A DNA stretch of 64,000 nucleotides, taken from assembly GCA_964649745.1 (NCBI GenBank), contig CAZYQI010000013.1:21799-85798 (forward strand), given 5' to 3'. The notes beneath the pieces were generated by a model, which ran no database searches, was not told the origin of the DNA, and worked only from the letters and a program-made list of their open reading frames with translations. Made by a program: the position numbers and the translations under genes. The stretch comes from CAZEHS01 sp964649745 (GTDB lineage: Bacteria > Bacillota > Clostridia > Peptostreptococcales > Acidaminobacteraceae). Positions 25,459 through 33,257 of this stretch are shown here, piece after piece (within the stretch, counting starts at the first letter, position 1; the number at the start of each line of letters is the position of its first letter).

Positions 25459-25929
25459 TTACTCGTACTGCCTTTTTTTTCTCAAGCATTTAAAGAAATT
25501 GCTGATGATTGCGCTGCACTCCTCAGTCCGAACTCCGCCGTGTACTTCCATCCGGTGATTCAAACGGGAGTCTGTCGGTATCGTATAAAGAGATTCCACG
25601 GCTCCCGCCTTGTGATCGGAAGAACCGTACACCAGTTTGTCCAGACGGGCCATCACGATGGCACCGGCGCACATCGGACAGGGTTCAATAGTAACATAGA
25701 TATCACAGCCTGTCAAGCGCCAGCCACCTAAATACTTCGAAGCCTCTCTAATCGCAATAATTTCCGCATGGGCTGTAGGGTCCTTATCCGTTTCACGTCG
25801 GTTATAGCCCCTGCCGATAATGACATCATCCCTTACGATCACCGCACCGATTGGAACTTCACCCATAAGGGCGGCTTTCCCGGCTTCTTCCAATGCTACA
25901 CCCATAAAATGATTAAACTGATCTTCCAA
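25459..25929 (-). CDS. tadA: tRNA-specific adenosine deaminase TadA
   Basis: Deaminates A34 of tRNA-Arg to inosine. The catalytic HAE (His about 54, Glu about 56) and zinc-binding PCPMC (Cys about 84 and 87) are present. I chose a TTG start at 25929, preceded by GAGGTG, because it gives 156 aa, the usual length. Frames starting further upstream (to 26031) add an odd N-terminus without a ribosome site, and the next internal ATG would cut the first helix. It neighbours two tRNA genes and the SRP RNA, as in B. subtilis. Confidence 0.92.
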   Translation of the reverse strand: MEDQFNHFMGVALEEAGKAALMGEVPIGAVIVRDDVIIGRGYNRRETDKDPTAHAEIIAIREASKYLGGWRLTGCDIYVTIEPCPMCAGAIVMARLDKLVYGSSDHKAGAVESLYTIPTDSRLNHRMEVHGGVRTEECSAIISNFFKCLRKKRQYE

Positions 25930-26148
25930 GGTGCACCTCGACAATTCTAGCAAACTTGTCTCTGATTTGCAATTCTTTTGTTTGTTAAGTGTTTCGCGGC
26001 CTCTTTTGTGTATAAAACACTGTGTATTCATTGATAGAACTTAGCATTAGCGATTGTTGTTAACTTTGTTGTAAATCAATTTTCCTAATTCTATTAATTA
26101 ACAAGCTTTACACTGTTCCTATTAAACAGCTCACCTGACTAATTTAAA

Positions 26149-26225
26149 TGGCGCACCCGAAAGGATTCGAACCTTCGGCCTATCGCTTAGGAGGCGATCG
26201 CTCTATCCTACTGAGCTACGGGTGC
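26149..26225 (-). tRNA. tRNA-Arg (CCU anticodon)
   Basis: A 77-nt gene with encoded CCA. Acceptor GCACCCG/CGGGTGC, D-arm TAGCTCAGTAGGATAGAGC, anticodon stem ATCGC/GCGAT with loop CTCCTAA (anticodon CCU), and T-arm GGTTCGAATCC are complete. Confidence 0.96.
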
Positions 26226-26235
26226 GTTTATTGAT

Positions 26236-26793
26236 TTAGGGGGTATCTCCTTTGAATCCTTCAACATATACATGGGTACGCATGTTCATCCATATCTTTT
26301 CGGGGTCCGTGGTGGCAGGATTGCTGCTTCCATTGCTCTTAATCGTTATCCTTGATTCCTCAATCCCTTTTCCGATAAGTACCTGTGCAACAACCTCCGC
26401 TCTTTTCTGAGAAAGGTCTTTTCCGAAATCAGTGTCCCCTGAACCGTTTATTCCGTTGATATTCCCTTCAACAACAAGCTTAATCTCCGCGTTTTCATTC
26501 AGAAGCCCGGTTATTTCAGATATTTTCCCGATTTCTTTGGCCTGTATCTCCCATTGATTCGGATCGAAATAAATCACCGCGGAGAGCTCCTTCAATTGAT
26601 CCTCCGTTAACGGTTCCTGAACTTCTACAACGGATTGAGGTGCAGTTGGCTCCGTACTTTCAGCCCCTGGCGCAGGGATGGCTGCTGAGCTCGGCTCAGT
26701 GCCGGGAAACAGCAATGGCACCGCCACAAAAGAAAGAAGGATCAGGAACGTCGCCAACGCAACCTGGCCCTTGACAGTCAGTCGATACTTCAT
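26236..26793 (-). CDS. Membrane-anchored OmpA-like peptidoglycan-binding protein
   Basis: A 185-aa protein: one N-terminal membrane helix (about 10-30), a Pro/Ala/Glu-rich linker (35-60), then an OmpA_C-like domain starting AVIYFDPNQWEIQ. Its binding-loop segment GDTDFGKDLSQKRAEVV keeps the family's LS-x-x-RA pattern, with the Arg that contacts diaminopimelate; SRITIKSNGSSNP follows. It should therefore sit in the membrane and bind cell wall. It is the last gene of a four-gene module with two HTH/coiled-coil proteins and an acidic coiled-coil protein, 19 nt after the latter. Confidence 0.75.
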   Translation of the reverse strand: MKYRLTVKGQVALATFLILLSFVAVPLLFPGTEPSSAAIPAPGAESTEPTAPQSVVEVQEPLTEDQLKELSAVIYFDPNQWEIQAKEIGKISEITGLLNENAEIKLVVEGNINGINGSGDTDFGKDLSQKRAEVVAQVLIGKGIEESRITIKSNGSSNPATTDPEKIWMNMRTHVYVEGFKGDTP

Positions 26794-26812
26794 GCCGTCA
26801 CGTCCTTAGGCA

Positions 26813-27406
26813 TTATTTTTTCCCTTTGATGAATTCAACGATATTGATTACCTTCTGGATCTCATACTCCAACGCAGAATTCTGACTTTCCTGGAACTTC
26901 AATCGTCCCTGAATATCTCTCCGGAGCTCATCAATTCTTTTTTCAAGCTCTCGTATGGTTCCTTCATTCTTTGCGTTCACCTGCTCCGTAACCTGAACTG
27001 TCTGCTCAAGTACGTTATTCAAGGCATCGATTCTCTGATAAGCGTCGTTCAGGAGATCTTCAACCTTCATTTCAGCAGCCTTCATGATATTGTTCACAGA
27101 TTCACGCTTAATATCCGATGGCAGATTTTCCGGAAGAGCCTTCATTAATACATCTACCATAAAGACCGTTTCTTTGATATCGCGATTCAGATTGGCCTTC
27201 CTGTAAACATCCTCGACCGTCATCAGCTTGTCACGCTCATAGGATTCAATCAGCACATCCAGCTTTTCCTCGATTTTTTGAACCTGTTCTTCTTCAAACT
27301 CAACGGGCGCAGGGACAAAATCATCTAATTCTGAAAAATCAACAACCTCTTCTTCTACAGGTTCAACTAAACCAAGTTTTTCAAAGATGTTCTTTTTCGT
27401 TGCCAA
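26813..27406 (-). CDS. Acidic coiled-coil protein, unknown function
   Basis: A 197-aa protein I do not recognise. After a short start (KKNIFEKLGLVEP) comes a strongly acidic stretch (about 16-45). A helical middle has LMTVEDVYRKANL and a PENLPSDIKRESVNNIMKA segment. A C-terminal coiled coil (about 115-195) ends in VEFIKGKK. No signal peptide or membrane helix. It lies between the HTH/coiled-coil pair and the OmpA-like protein on the same strand, so it could bridge a DNA-bound partner and a membrane partner (inference from architecture only). Confidence 0.7.
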   Translation of the reverse strand: MATKKNIFEKLGLVEPVEEEVVDFSELDDFVPAPVEFEEEQVQKIEEKLDVLIESYERDKLMTVEDVYRKANLNRDIKETVFMVDVLMKALPENLPSDIKRESVNNIMKAAEMKVEDLLNDAYQRIDALNNVLEQTVQVTEQVNAKNEGTIRELEKRIDELRRDIQGRLKFQESQNSALEYEIQKVINIVEFIKGKK

Positions 27407-27498
27407 TTGACAACCCTCCCATAAATGGGGTTCTCACCCCTGCATCAAAGTTCAAACCCTTACTTATTATAAATAAAAAGATGAAACAAAGCCACCTT

Positions 27499-27963
27499 TT
27501 ATTCACCTATTTGAATCAAGGCCTCGTGCATTCTTTCTACAAAAGAAGCACTGGACTTGTTCCACTTGACAAGACGCTGCAGCATTTTCAGCTGATGTTC
27601 CTTTCGCTCGTTCTCTTCTTTTCTGACCTTTATCATATGGCTATAATTCTCCAATTGTTGAAGAAGGTCTGAGCAGTGAAGATCACACGCCTGTAAAACC
27701 ATGGATTGCGCGGCGTCCAGCTCTTCTTTCAGCTCTGATGAGCCATGACTCTCTCTCTCTATCGGTCCTTCAGAATTCATGCCCTCATTTACGGATATGT
27801 TTAACGCCTTTCTCAGAATATCCACTCCCGTATCCTCAATATACGCAATATTGCTGCGATACCGGATATGGGGCTTCAGTTCCTTCTTGTGCAATTCCAT
27901 TTTTTTATAAACGGTGACTTTACTGACACCAAGGAGCCTTGCCACTTCTATGACCCTGTGCAT
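27499..27963 (-). CDS. HTH (MerR-like) + coiled-coil protein, second copy
   Basis: A 154-aa protein with an N-terminal helix-turn-helix (RVIEVARLLGVSKVTVYKKM, 20 residues) followed by a wing-like segment (HIRYRSNIAYIEDTGVDILRKAL). A heptad-rich coiled coil occupies about 75-140, ending LVKWNKSSASFVERM. It resembles the downstream-facing neighbour in layout and in the YI-x-D-x-G-x-x-ILRxA pattern, so the two are paralogs. HTH plus coiled coil is the plan of RacA, but no sequence identity is claimed. Ribosome site AAAGGTGA. Confidence 0.72.
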   Translation of the reverse strand: MHRVIEVARLLGVSKVTVYKKMELHKKELKPHIRYRSNIAYIEDTGVDILRKALNISVNEGMNSEGPIERESHGSSELKEELDAAQSMVLQACDLHCSDLLQQLENYSHMIKVRKEENERKEHQLKMLQRLVKWNKSSASFVERMHEALIQIGE

Positions 27964-27974
27964 CTAATCACCTT

Positions 27975-28487
27975 TCACTTTCTGTCATTACCAGAAAAAA
28001 ATTCGATTTGGCTTCCCACTGACTCTGCTTGTTTTCTAAGCCGCAATGTGCCTTCCAGTTGATCTTCCTCGCGGATTCGCTTATCCATATCCTCTTTTAG
28101 AATACCCATATAGTGAGTGATGGCCTCGTCCAGTTTTCGGCTTTCCAGATTCAGTCGGTGAAGCTCACTGCGGCTCTGATTGATTCGATCCTTAAGATTC
28201 AGGAGCTCCAGCTCCCTGCGATCCATTTCCGAGAGTGAACCTTCCTGCTCACGCTTTAAATCAGCGGCCTCATCCCTCTCTCCTGTTGTATAGGTGAGCT
28301 TCGCCGCCGCCAATCGTTCTTCCTCAAAGGCATGTTTCAGTATTAAAAGCCCCTGATCCGATATATATGTTACACCTTTTTCCTTATGGGTGTGTTCTGA
28401 CAGCTCTGTTTTATAAAGAATCAATTTCTCATGGATCCGCACCGTGGCTACATTCAGTATTTCTGCGAGCTTGGCTATCCTATACAC
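27975..28487 (-). CDS. HTH (MerR-like) + coiled-coil protein, first copy
   Basis: A 170-aa protein. An N-terminal HTH (YRIAKLAEILNVATVRIHEK) and a wing segment ending VTYISDQGLLILKHAF lead to a long charged coiled coil from about 75 to 155 (heptads around RRELELLNLKDRINQSR and LRKQAES). A GTG start is supported by AGGAGG 6 nt upstream. First gene of the four-gene module, 11 nt before its paralog. Two palindrome-like elements lie in its upstream region and may be its own operators. Confidence 0.72.
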   Translation of the reverse strand: MYRIAKLAEILNVATVRIHEKLILYKTELSEHTHKEKGVTYISDQGLLILKHAFEEERLAAAKLTYTTGERDEAADLKREQEGSLSEMDRRELELLNLKDRINQSRSELHRLNLESRKLDEAITHYMGILKEDMDKRIREEDQLEGTLRLRKQAESVGSQIEFFSGNDRK

Positions 28488-29184
28488 ATCTCGCCTCCTA
28501 AAAACAGTTAATTTACTGTTAATCCGATACTTGCTGTATATAAGCGCAGTACGATAACAATTGACCCCTTTGCTGACAGGAACATCTTCATGACTAGTAT
28601 ACCCTATTCTTTAAAGAATCAAAAGCAATTCATTGATGGCGTTTACAACTTTACAGTAAATCATAAATATGTTTGAATATAAACGTTTCATGGTCATTTT
28701 ATCAGCTCGCGTTTTCCAATCTTGTGTAAGATGCCGGAGCGATTATAACCCATGATGTCCCGCGTGTGTCCCAAACCTCCCCATTCTTATGTCCTCAATT
28801 CGCACGGAAATGAAATAATACCTGTTTTGCAGATTCCGTTCAATCTCATAAATAGAAAGATTCCAACGGGGTTTTACAGCCACTATATTTATACCGCAGA
28901 ATCCTTACCATCCTTTTATCAATTTAATAGTTTACAACATGGCTATATATCTGTTCAAATCACTGGTTTTCATCCTGTAATTAGCTCTACGCTTTTCCCC
29001 ACTGGTTCCGTCAAATGCACCAGTTCGTATCGCTAAAATTCACATTCTTGGCCCGATTTTCGGTTTTGATCCCCAAGTAAGGTTTGACTGTGCCAAAATA
29101 AAACACCATAGTGGCACATCCGGCGTCTCACTATGGTGCACATTATACGACTGGAATTCGTTGTTTCACTATGATACATCCAAT
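28488..29184. other. Long intergenic stretch without a convincing gene
   Basis: About 700 nt between the four-gene module and the enhancer-binding-protein gene. It holds two palindrome-like elements near the module and three of the four 17-bp dyad repeats near the regulator gene. A possible -10 TATACT lies on the minus strand (plus 28598-28603 region). The only open frame (+, 28752-29036) has no ribosome site and no recognisable protein features. The middle part (about 28680-29090) shows nothing I can name. Confidence 0.6.
28501..28524. promoter_or_regulatory. Candidate operator next to the HTH/coiled-coil operon
   Basis: Dyad AACAGT-N6-ACTGTT, 14 to 37 nt upstream of the GTG start. On the minus strand its beginning GATTAACAGTAAAT resembles a second element at 28649-28662 (GATTTACTGTAAAG). 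Confidence 0.4.
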
Positions 29185-29262
29185 TTAGGGTGTTACCAAT
29201 TGTATCATTTGTGACTGCGCCTCCGAAATCGGGGCTTCCGTCGTCTCATTATGGTACACCTT
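29104..29262. repeat. Cluster of four 17-bp interrupted-palindrome repeats
   Basis: Copies on the plus strand: around 29102-29118 (inverted), around 29126-29142 (GTCTCACTATGGTGCAC), around 29163-29179 (TGTTTCACTATGATACA, the most symmetric) and around 29245-29261 (GTCTCATTATGGTACAC, inside the 3' end of the regulator gene). Consensus about TGTnTCAyTATGrTnCA. The first two form a 10-bp inverted repeat (CACCATAGTG / CACTATGGTG). They could be activator binding sites or relics of a 3'-end duplication. Confidence 0.6.
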
Positions 29263-31197
29263 TACCCCATACCGCTCCATTTTTCGGTAAAGTGTGCTTC
29301 TTCCAATACCAAGAAGCTTAGCGGTCTGAGAAAGATTTTCACCTGAAATCTCAATCGCTTTCACTATTGCTTCATGCTCTAATCGTTCCAAATTCAATGA
29401 TTCTTCTTCTTTTACCGGCGCAAACAGTTCCCCTTCGATGCTTATGACATGATGGTCCTCGAGGACCGTCTCTCCATGGTTCCTGTAAAGTATCAGCTGA
29501 ATCACACGCTGAAGCTCCCTCACATTCCCCGGCCAGTCATATCGGATCAAACGGTCATAAAACGAGGGTCTTCTCCTCAGTGATGCAGGGTCCTTGGGAT
29601 AAAGGATTTCCTTCATCAGATAGTCCACCAACAGCTGTAAGTCTTCCTTGCGATGCCTTAAAGGAACGGTTTCAACCCTGTTGAACAGCAGGCGATTCAA
29701 GAGTTCCTGACGAAAAAGCCCCCGCTGGACTGAATAAAGAAGATCCCCTCTACTGCTGGCCAGCAAGCGCACTTTTGTATTTCTCATTTGCTCGGACCCT
29801 GTTTTTTTGAATTCACCCGTATCAATGTATTTCAAGAGCTTACCCTGCATTTGAAGCGGAAGCTCTCCAATGTTGTCCAGATGAAGTGTCCCCCCTTCAG
29901 CCAGTTCAAGAATACCCATACGTCCGGCCTCAGAGCTGCTTTCATCTGTGCTTACATGTCCGAAAATCTCCGCTTCCAAGGCACGTCGGGGAACAGATGC
30001 GCAGTCCAGATAGTAGTAAGGCCCTTCTCTACGGCCGCTTTCCGTATGGATCACCTGAGCCAGCATCTTTTTACCTGTTCCGGTTTCACCTGTGATCAGA
30101 CAGGGGAAATCAGACTGTGCAGCCAATCTTACCTGTCTCCGTATTTCAAGTATTGCATCCGATCGGCCCACGATATCACTCATCTGGAAAACGGGTTTCA
30201 TACCAACCCATTGATTTACCTGTTTTCTGAATCTATTCAAGCCGGACAGCTTCACCATGCCCATCTTTACACCGCCGGTTTCGTTGAACGAAACACACTC
30301 CAATACAGCAGGTTCAAGTCCTTCCTGCCCGTCATAATATCCTTCCAAAATCCGTTCTTTGCACTTTCCATTAAGCAATGCTTCCAGCTGTATCGGCTGA
30401 TCCATCCGGATCAACTCTCGGATATTGAATTTTGAAAGCTCCAGTATCTTATGAGCATAAAGCTGTTCTGCTGCCTTGTTCCCATGCAGCACCTGCCCGT
30501 ATCTGTCAAAACAGATCACCGCTTCCGGTAGGGCGTCCAGCGCTGCTGCGTAATGATCTTTAAGCTGTACCACCGCCTGATGGGAATTATGTATCTGCAT
30601 GGAGCCTGTTATCAGCGACGCCAGGTGTTCCAACCGTTCAATAACCTCTGAGCAATCACGGTCAATCGGTATGACGGCGGTAATAAGAGCCAGAAGGACG
30701 TTGTTTTGACCGATTACAGGAATACCGATTGATTGGATGCTCTGAAGGCCTTCAATGAAATGTTCCGCCCCGATTACAGCATACGAGGCTCGCTGCTGAA
30801 CGGCTAAAGCGGCACCATTGGTACCCAGGCGCTCCTCCATCACAGAAATCCCCTGCCGATAGGCAAAGCTGTCGTACTTCTGTATCCAGTCCACCAGAAC
30901 AAGTCCTCGACCATCCGCCAATGCCAGATTGACATTCTCGTAGCCGCTGACTGCCATGAAATTTTCAAAATATGCTGCGGAAGCCTGAATCAAGGCTTGG
31001 GCATTGTTTCTTGCCAAATGATACTCTTCCGGAGACACCGGGATATCCTTGATTTTCGTCGGAGTCAGACCCAAGACCTGACAACGGGCCCATGAAAGAG
31101 CGATCTCAGGCCTTAAGACTTCACGCCGAAGCATCCCCTTCGTTGTGAACAGACGCCACGCCTCTTTTATTTTACTGTCCTCGTACATATTGAACAT
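29185..31197 (-). CDS. Enhancer-binding-protein-like regulator (GAF-PAS-AAA+-Fis HTH), degenerate AAA+
   Basis: About 670 aa. The N-terminal GAF-like region (about 60-200) contains EERLGTNGAALAV, as in AcoR-type regulators. A PAS domain follows (about 215-320), an AAA+ domain with Walker A GETGTGKK (370-377), and a C-terminal Fis-type HTH (SQTAKLLGIGRSTLYRKM). The GAFTGA loop that contacts sigma-54 is missing: FGH is followed by VSTDESSSEAGR instead. The Walker B glutamate is Asn (HLDNIGELP, about N442). So sigma-54 activation is doubtful. The ATG at 31197 has GGAGG 9 nt upstream; a TTG 6 nt earlier is less likely. Confidence 0.87.
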   Translation of the reverse strand: MFNMYEDSKIKEAWRLFTTKGMLRREVLRPEIALSWARCQVLGLTPTKIKDIPVSPEEYHLARNNAQALIQASAAYFENFMAVSGYENVNLALADGRGLVLVDWIQKYDSFAYRQGISVMEERLGTNGAALAVQQRASYAVIGAEHFIEGLQSIQSIGIPVIGQNNVLLALITAVIPIDRDCSEVIERLEHLASLITGSMQIHNSHQAVVQLKDHYAAALDALPEAVICFDRYGQVLHGNKAAEQLYAHKILELSKFNIRELIRMDQPIQLEALLNGKCKERILEGYYDGQEGLEPAVLECVSFNETGGVKMGMVKLSGLNRFRKQVNQWVGMKPVFQMSDIVGRSDAILEIRRQVRLAAQSDFPCLITGETGTGKKMLAQVIHTESGRREGPYYYLDCASVPRRALEAEIFGHVSTDESSSEAGRMGILELAEGGTLHLDNIGELPLQMQGKLLKYIDTGEFKKTGSEQMRNTKVRLLASSRGDLLYSVQRGLFRQELLNRLLFNRVETVPLRHRKEDLQLLVDYLMKEILYPKDPASLRRRPSFYDRLIRYDWPGNVRELQRVIQLILYRNHGETVLEDHHVISIEGELFAPVKEEESLNLERLEHEAIVKAIEISGENLSQTAKLLGIGRSTLYRKMERYGVKVYHNETTEAPISEAQSQMIQLVTP

Positions 31198-31475
31198 TAC
31201 CAACTACCTCCGACCGCATCGCATACGTGGACATTGCATTCGTATTTTTCGAACCGTTTTCTGAGGGTTTACTATCTTTTGGGCATATTTTCAAATACCG
31301 TCATTCCGTCTTATCGAAGGATCCTCTTATGGCGCCTTTCAGCGTTGCCTCAGAGAAGCCATCCTTGTATTTGCCTCAAATTTGACCTCTGTGCGACTTT
31401 TGTGTGTTTATGATCGAATGTATCAAGTGTCCTGTTTTCGTAAGACCAAAGGGGAAATGAAAGGGTGATGCAATG

Positions 31476-32357
31476 TTATATTTTGGTAACTATATCAATT
31501 TTGCTATCGCTCGCGTTAACGATCAAATGATTCCCCTCGGTGAGCTCGCCATCCAGATTAATGGGGGTGTTTTTCAGAGCACTGATTTTGATATTTCGAC
31601 CGTGAAATATTTCGATTTCCGGCTCTCCAATATGACTGCCAGTATAAAGCTTGGGAAGTAGTTGGATCAGCCGCAGCCGGCTCATTTTGTTGGCAAGTAC
31701 TACATCGTAAACACCATCTGTCGGATTTGCCATAGGCGCGATTTTCATACCTCCACCATAATAGCACCCGTTGGCAACAGCGACCAATTCAATTGTTCGC
31801 TCATATTCGATACCATCGATACATAATGAAATAACCAACGGCTTGTAGTTCACTATCTCAATAAGACTGGACAGAAAGTATACCGCAGGGCCTCTTGCCC
31901 ATTTTCTGATCTGACCCGTTCTCTTTACTATTGAAGCATCGATGCCTATGCTGGCCACATTAAGAAAATATGATCCGGAACTCCTTCCAATGTCTACAGG
32001 CCTTTTTATGTTCCATCCCAGCACATTAAAAAGAGCGGCTTCCACCTGCATAGGCAATCCCTGTGTTCTGGCAAAATCATTCCCGGTTCCACAAGGAATA
32101 ATCCCTATGGGTATGGCAACGCCTTCCAACGCGTTCACAACTGCTAAAAGTGTTCCGTCTCCACCAACTATAATTATCTCTGTTGCATTTTTTGCTATCG
32201 CAGTTTTCACTGCTGACGCAATATCTCCATGATCCTTTGTAACATATATCTCGTGCCAAATTCCGTTTTGTGTCCATAAATCATCAATTGTGCCGCGAAT
32301 TTTCATTCCTTGCTTGCTACCTGACGCGGGATTCAATACAAAAAAAGATCTGCGCAT
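31476..32357 (-). CDS. Diacylglycerol/lipid kinase family protein (DagK/YegS type)
   Basis: A 293-aa protein with the lipid-kinase catalytic domain: FFVLNPASGSKQG, then IIIVGGDGTLLAVVN (GGDGT nucleotide loop) and IPIGIIPCGTGNDFART. The C-terminal beta domain ends with the conserved INLDGE. Such enzymes phosphorylate diacylglycerol or related lipids at the membrane face for phospholipid recycling. The exact lipid is unknown. It lies downstream of parB, with a parS site in the gap. Confidence 0.9.
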   Translation of the reverse strand: MRRSFFVLNPASGSKQGMKIRGTIDDLWTQNGIWHEIYVTKDHGDIASAVKTAIAKNATEIIIVGGDGTLLAVVNALEGVAIPIGIIPCGTGNDFARTQGLPMQVEAALFNVLGWNIKRPVDIGRSSGSYFLNVASIGIDASIVKRTGQIRKWARGPAVYFLSSLIEIVNYKPLVISLCIDGIEYERTIELVAVANGCYYGGGMKIAPMANPTDGVYDVVLANKMSRLRLIQLLPKLYTGSHIGEPEIEIFHGRNIKISALKNTPINLDGELTEGNHLIVNASDSKIDIVTKI

Positions 32358-32369
32358 AGAGCCTCTTTA

Positions 32370-32385
32370 TGTTTCACGTGAAACA
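32370..32385. promoter_or_regulatory. parS centromere site 1
   Basis: A perfect 16-bp match to the chromosomal parS palindrome TGTTTCACGTGAAACA, between parB and the lipid-kinase gene. ParB (Spo0J) binds here to start chromosome segregation. Confidence 0.97.
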
Positions 32386-32396
32386 ATCATATGTCG

Positions 32397-33254
32397 TTAG
32401 TCGTTGCAAAGCATGCAGATAATCCTTTCCAGATCATCTTCATTGAAGAATTCAATCTCTATTTTGCCCTTCTTCTTGCCGCTTTTAATTCGTATCGGCG
32501 AAGAAAATCTATCATTCAGTCGCTTCTCGATATCCCCATAATCAGCAATATGCTTGCTGGCAGGGCTTGCTTTGCCTTTGCTTCCGTTCAAAGACGCGAC
32601 AATTTTTTCAATATCACGTACACTGAGCTCCTCACGGATGATCCGCTCCGTCAGTTTCCTCTGAAGCACAGGATCATGCACCGTTGCCAATGCACGGCCA
32701 TGCCCCCCCGAAATTTCATCTTTGGCAATCTGATGCTTAATATCTTCCGGAAGCGCAAGCAAACGAATGATGTTCGCGATATGTGATCTGCTCTTACCGA
32801 CCACCTTAGAAACCTTGTCCTGAGTGTACCCGTATTCTTCTATCAGTGAATTATAGGCCAACGCCTCTTCAATTTGGTTCAAATCTTCCCGCTGAAGGTT
32901 TTCGATCAACGATATCTGAACTAATTGATCATTTTCAAGATCCTTAACCACTGCCGGTATTTCCTTTAGTCCCGCCATACGGGAAGCACGCCATCTTCGC
33001 TCTCCGGCAACGATTTCATAACCGTTATCAATGGTCTTGAGGATAATAGGCTGCAGAACCCCATGCTCCTTTATCGACTCAGATAATATTTGAATCCGCT
33101 CTTCATCAAAATACTTTCTCGGCTGATCTCGATTGGGTTTGATCAGGTTGATGTTAACCTTCCGTACACCGGATGTTTCACGTGAAACAACCTGCTCACT
33201 ATGGGTAATCAGTGCCCCAAGACCCTTTCCAAGTCCTCGTTGCTGTTTATTCAT
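32397..33254 (-). CDS. parB: Chromosome-partitioning protein ParB (Spo0J)
   Basis: A 285-aa CTP-dependent DNA clamp. It starts RGLGKGLGALI, the usual ParA-stimulating N-terminus. The CTP-binding motif GERRWRA and ENLQREDLN follow, and an HTH around YTQDKVSKVVGKSRSHIANIIRLL that reads parS. The C-terminal dimerisation domain is short. A parS site lies within its 5' coding part. It begins 3 nt after the parA stop. Confidence 0.97.
   Translation of the reverse strand: MNKQQRGLGKGLGALITHSEQVVSRETSGVRKVNINLIKPNRDQPRKYFDEERIQILSESIKEHGVLQPIILKTIDNGYEIVAGERRWRASRMAGLKEIPAVVKDLENDQLVQISLIENLQREDLNQIEEALAYNSLIEEYGYTQDKVSKVVGKSRSHIANIIRLLALPEDIKHQIAKDEISGGHGRALATVHDPVLQRKLTERIIREELSVRDIEKIVASLNGSKGKASPASKHIADYGDIEKRLNDRFSSPIRIKSGKKKGKIEIEFFNEDDLERIICMLCND
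33174..33189. promoter_or_regulatory. parS centromere site 2, inside parB
   Basis: A perfect TGTTTCACGTGAAACA within codons for VVSRET of ParB. B. subtilis also has a parS inside spo0J. Confidence 0.97.
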
Positions 33255-33257
33255 GCT

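Noticed and set aside
28752..29036. A 94-codon open frame in the 28.5-29.2 kb gap
   Set aside because: No ribosome site, no domain or membrane features, and composition like non-coding AT-rich DNA. It remains possible but unsupported.
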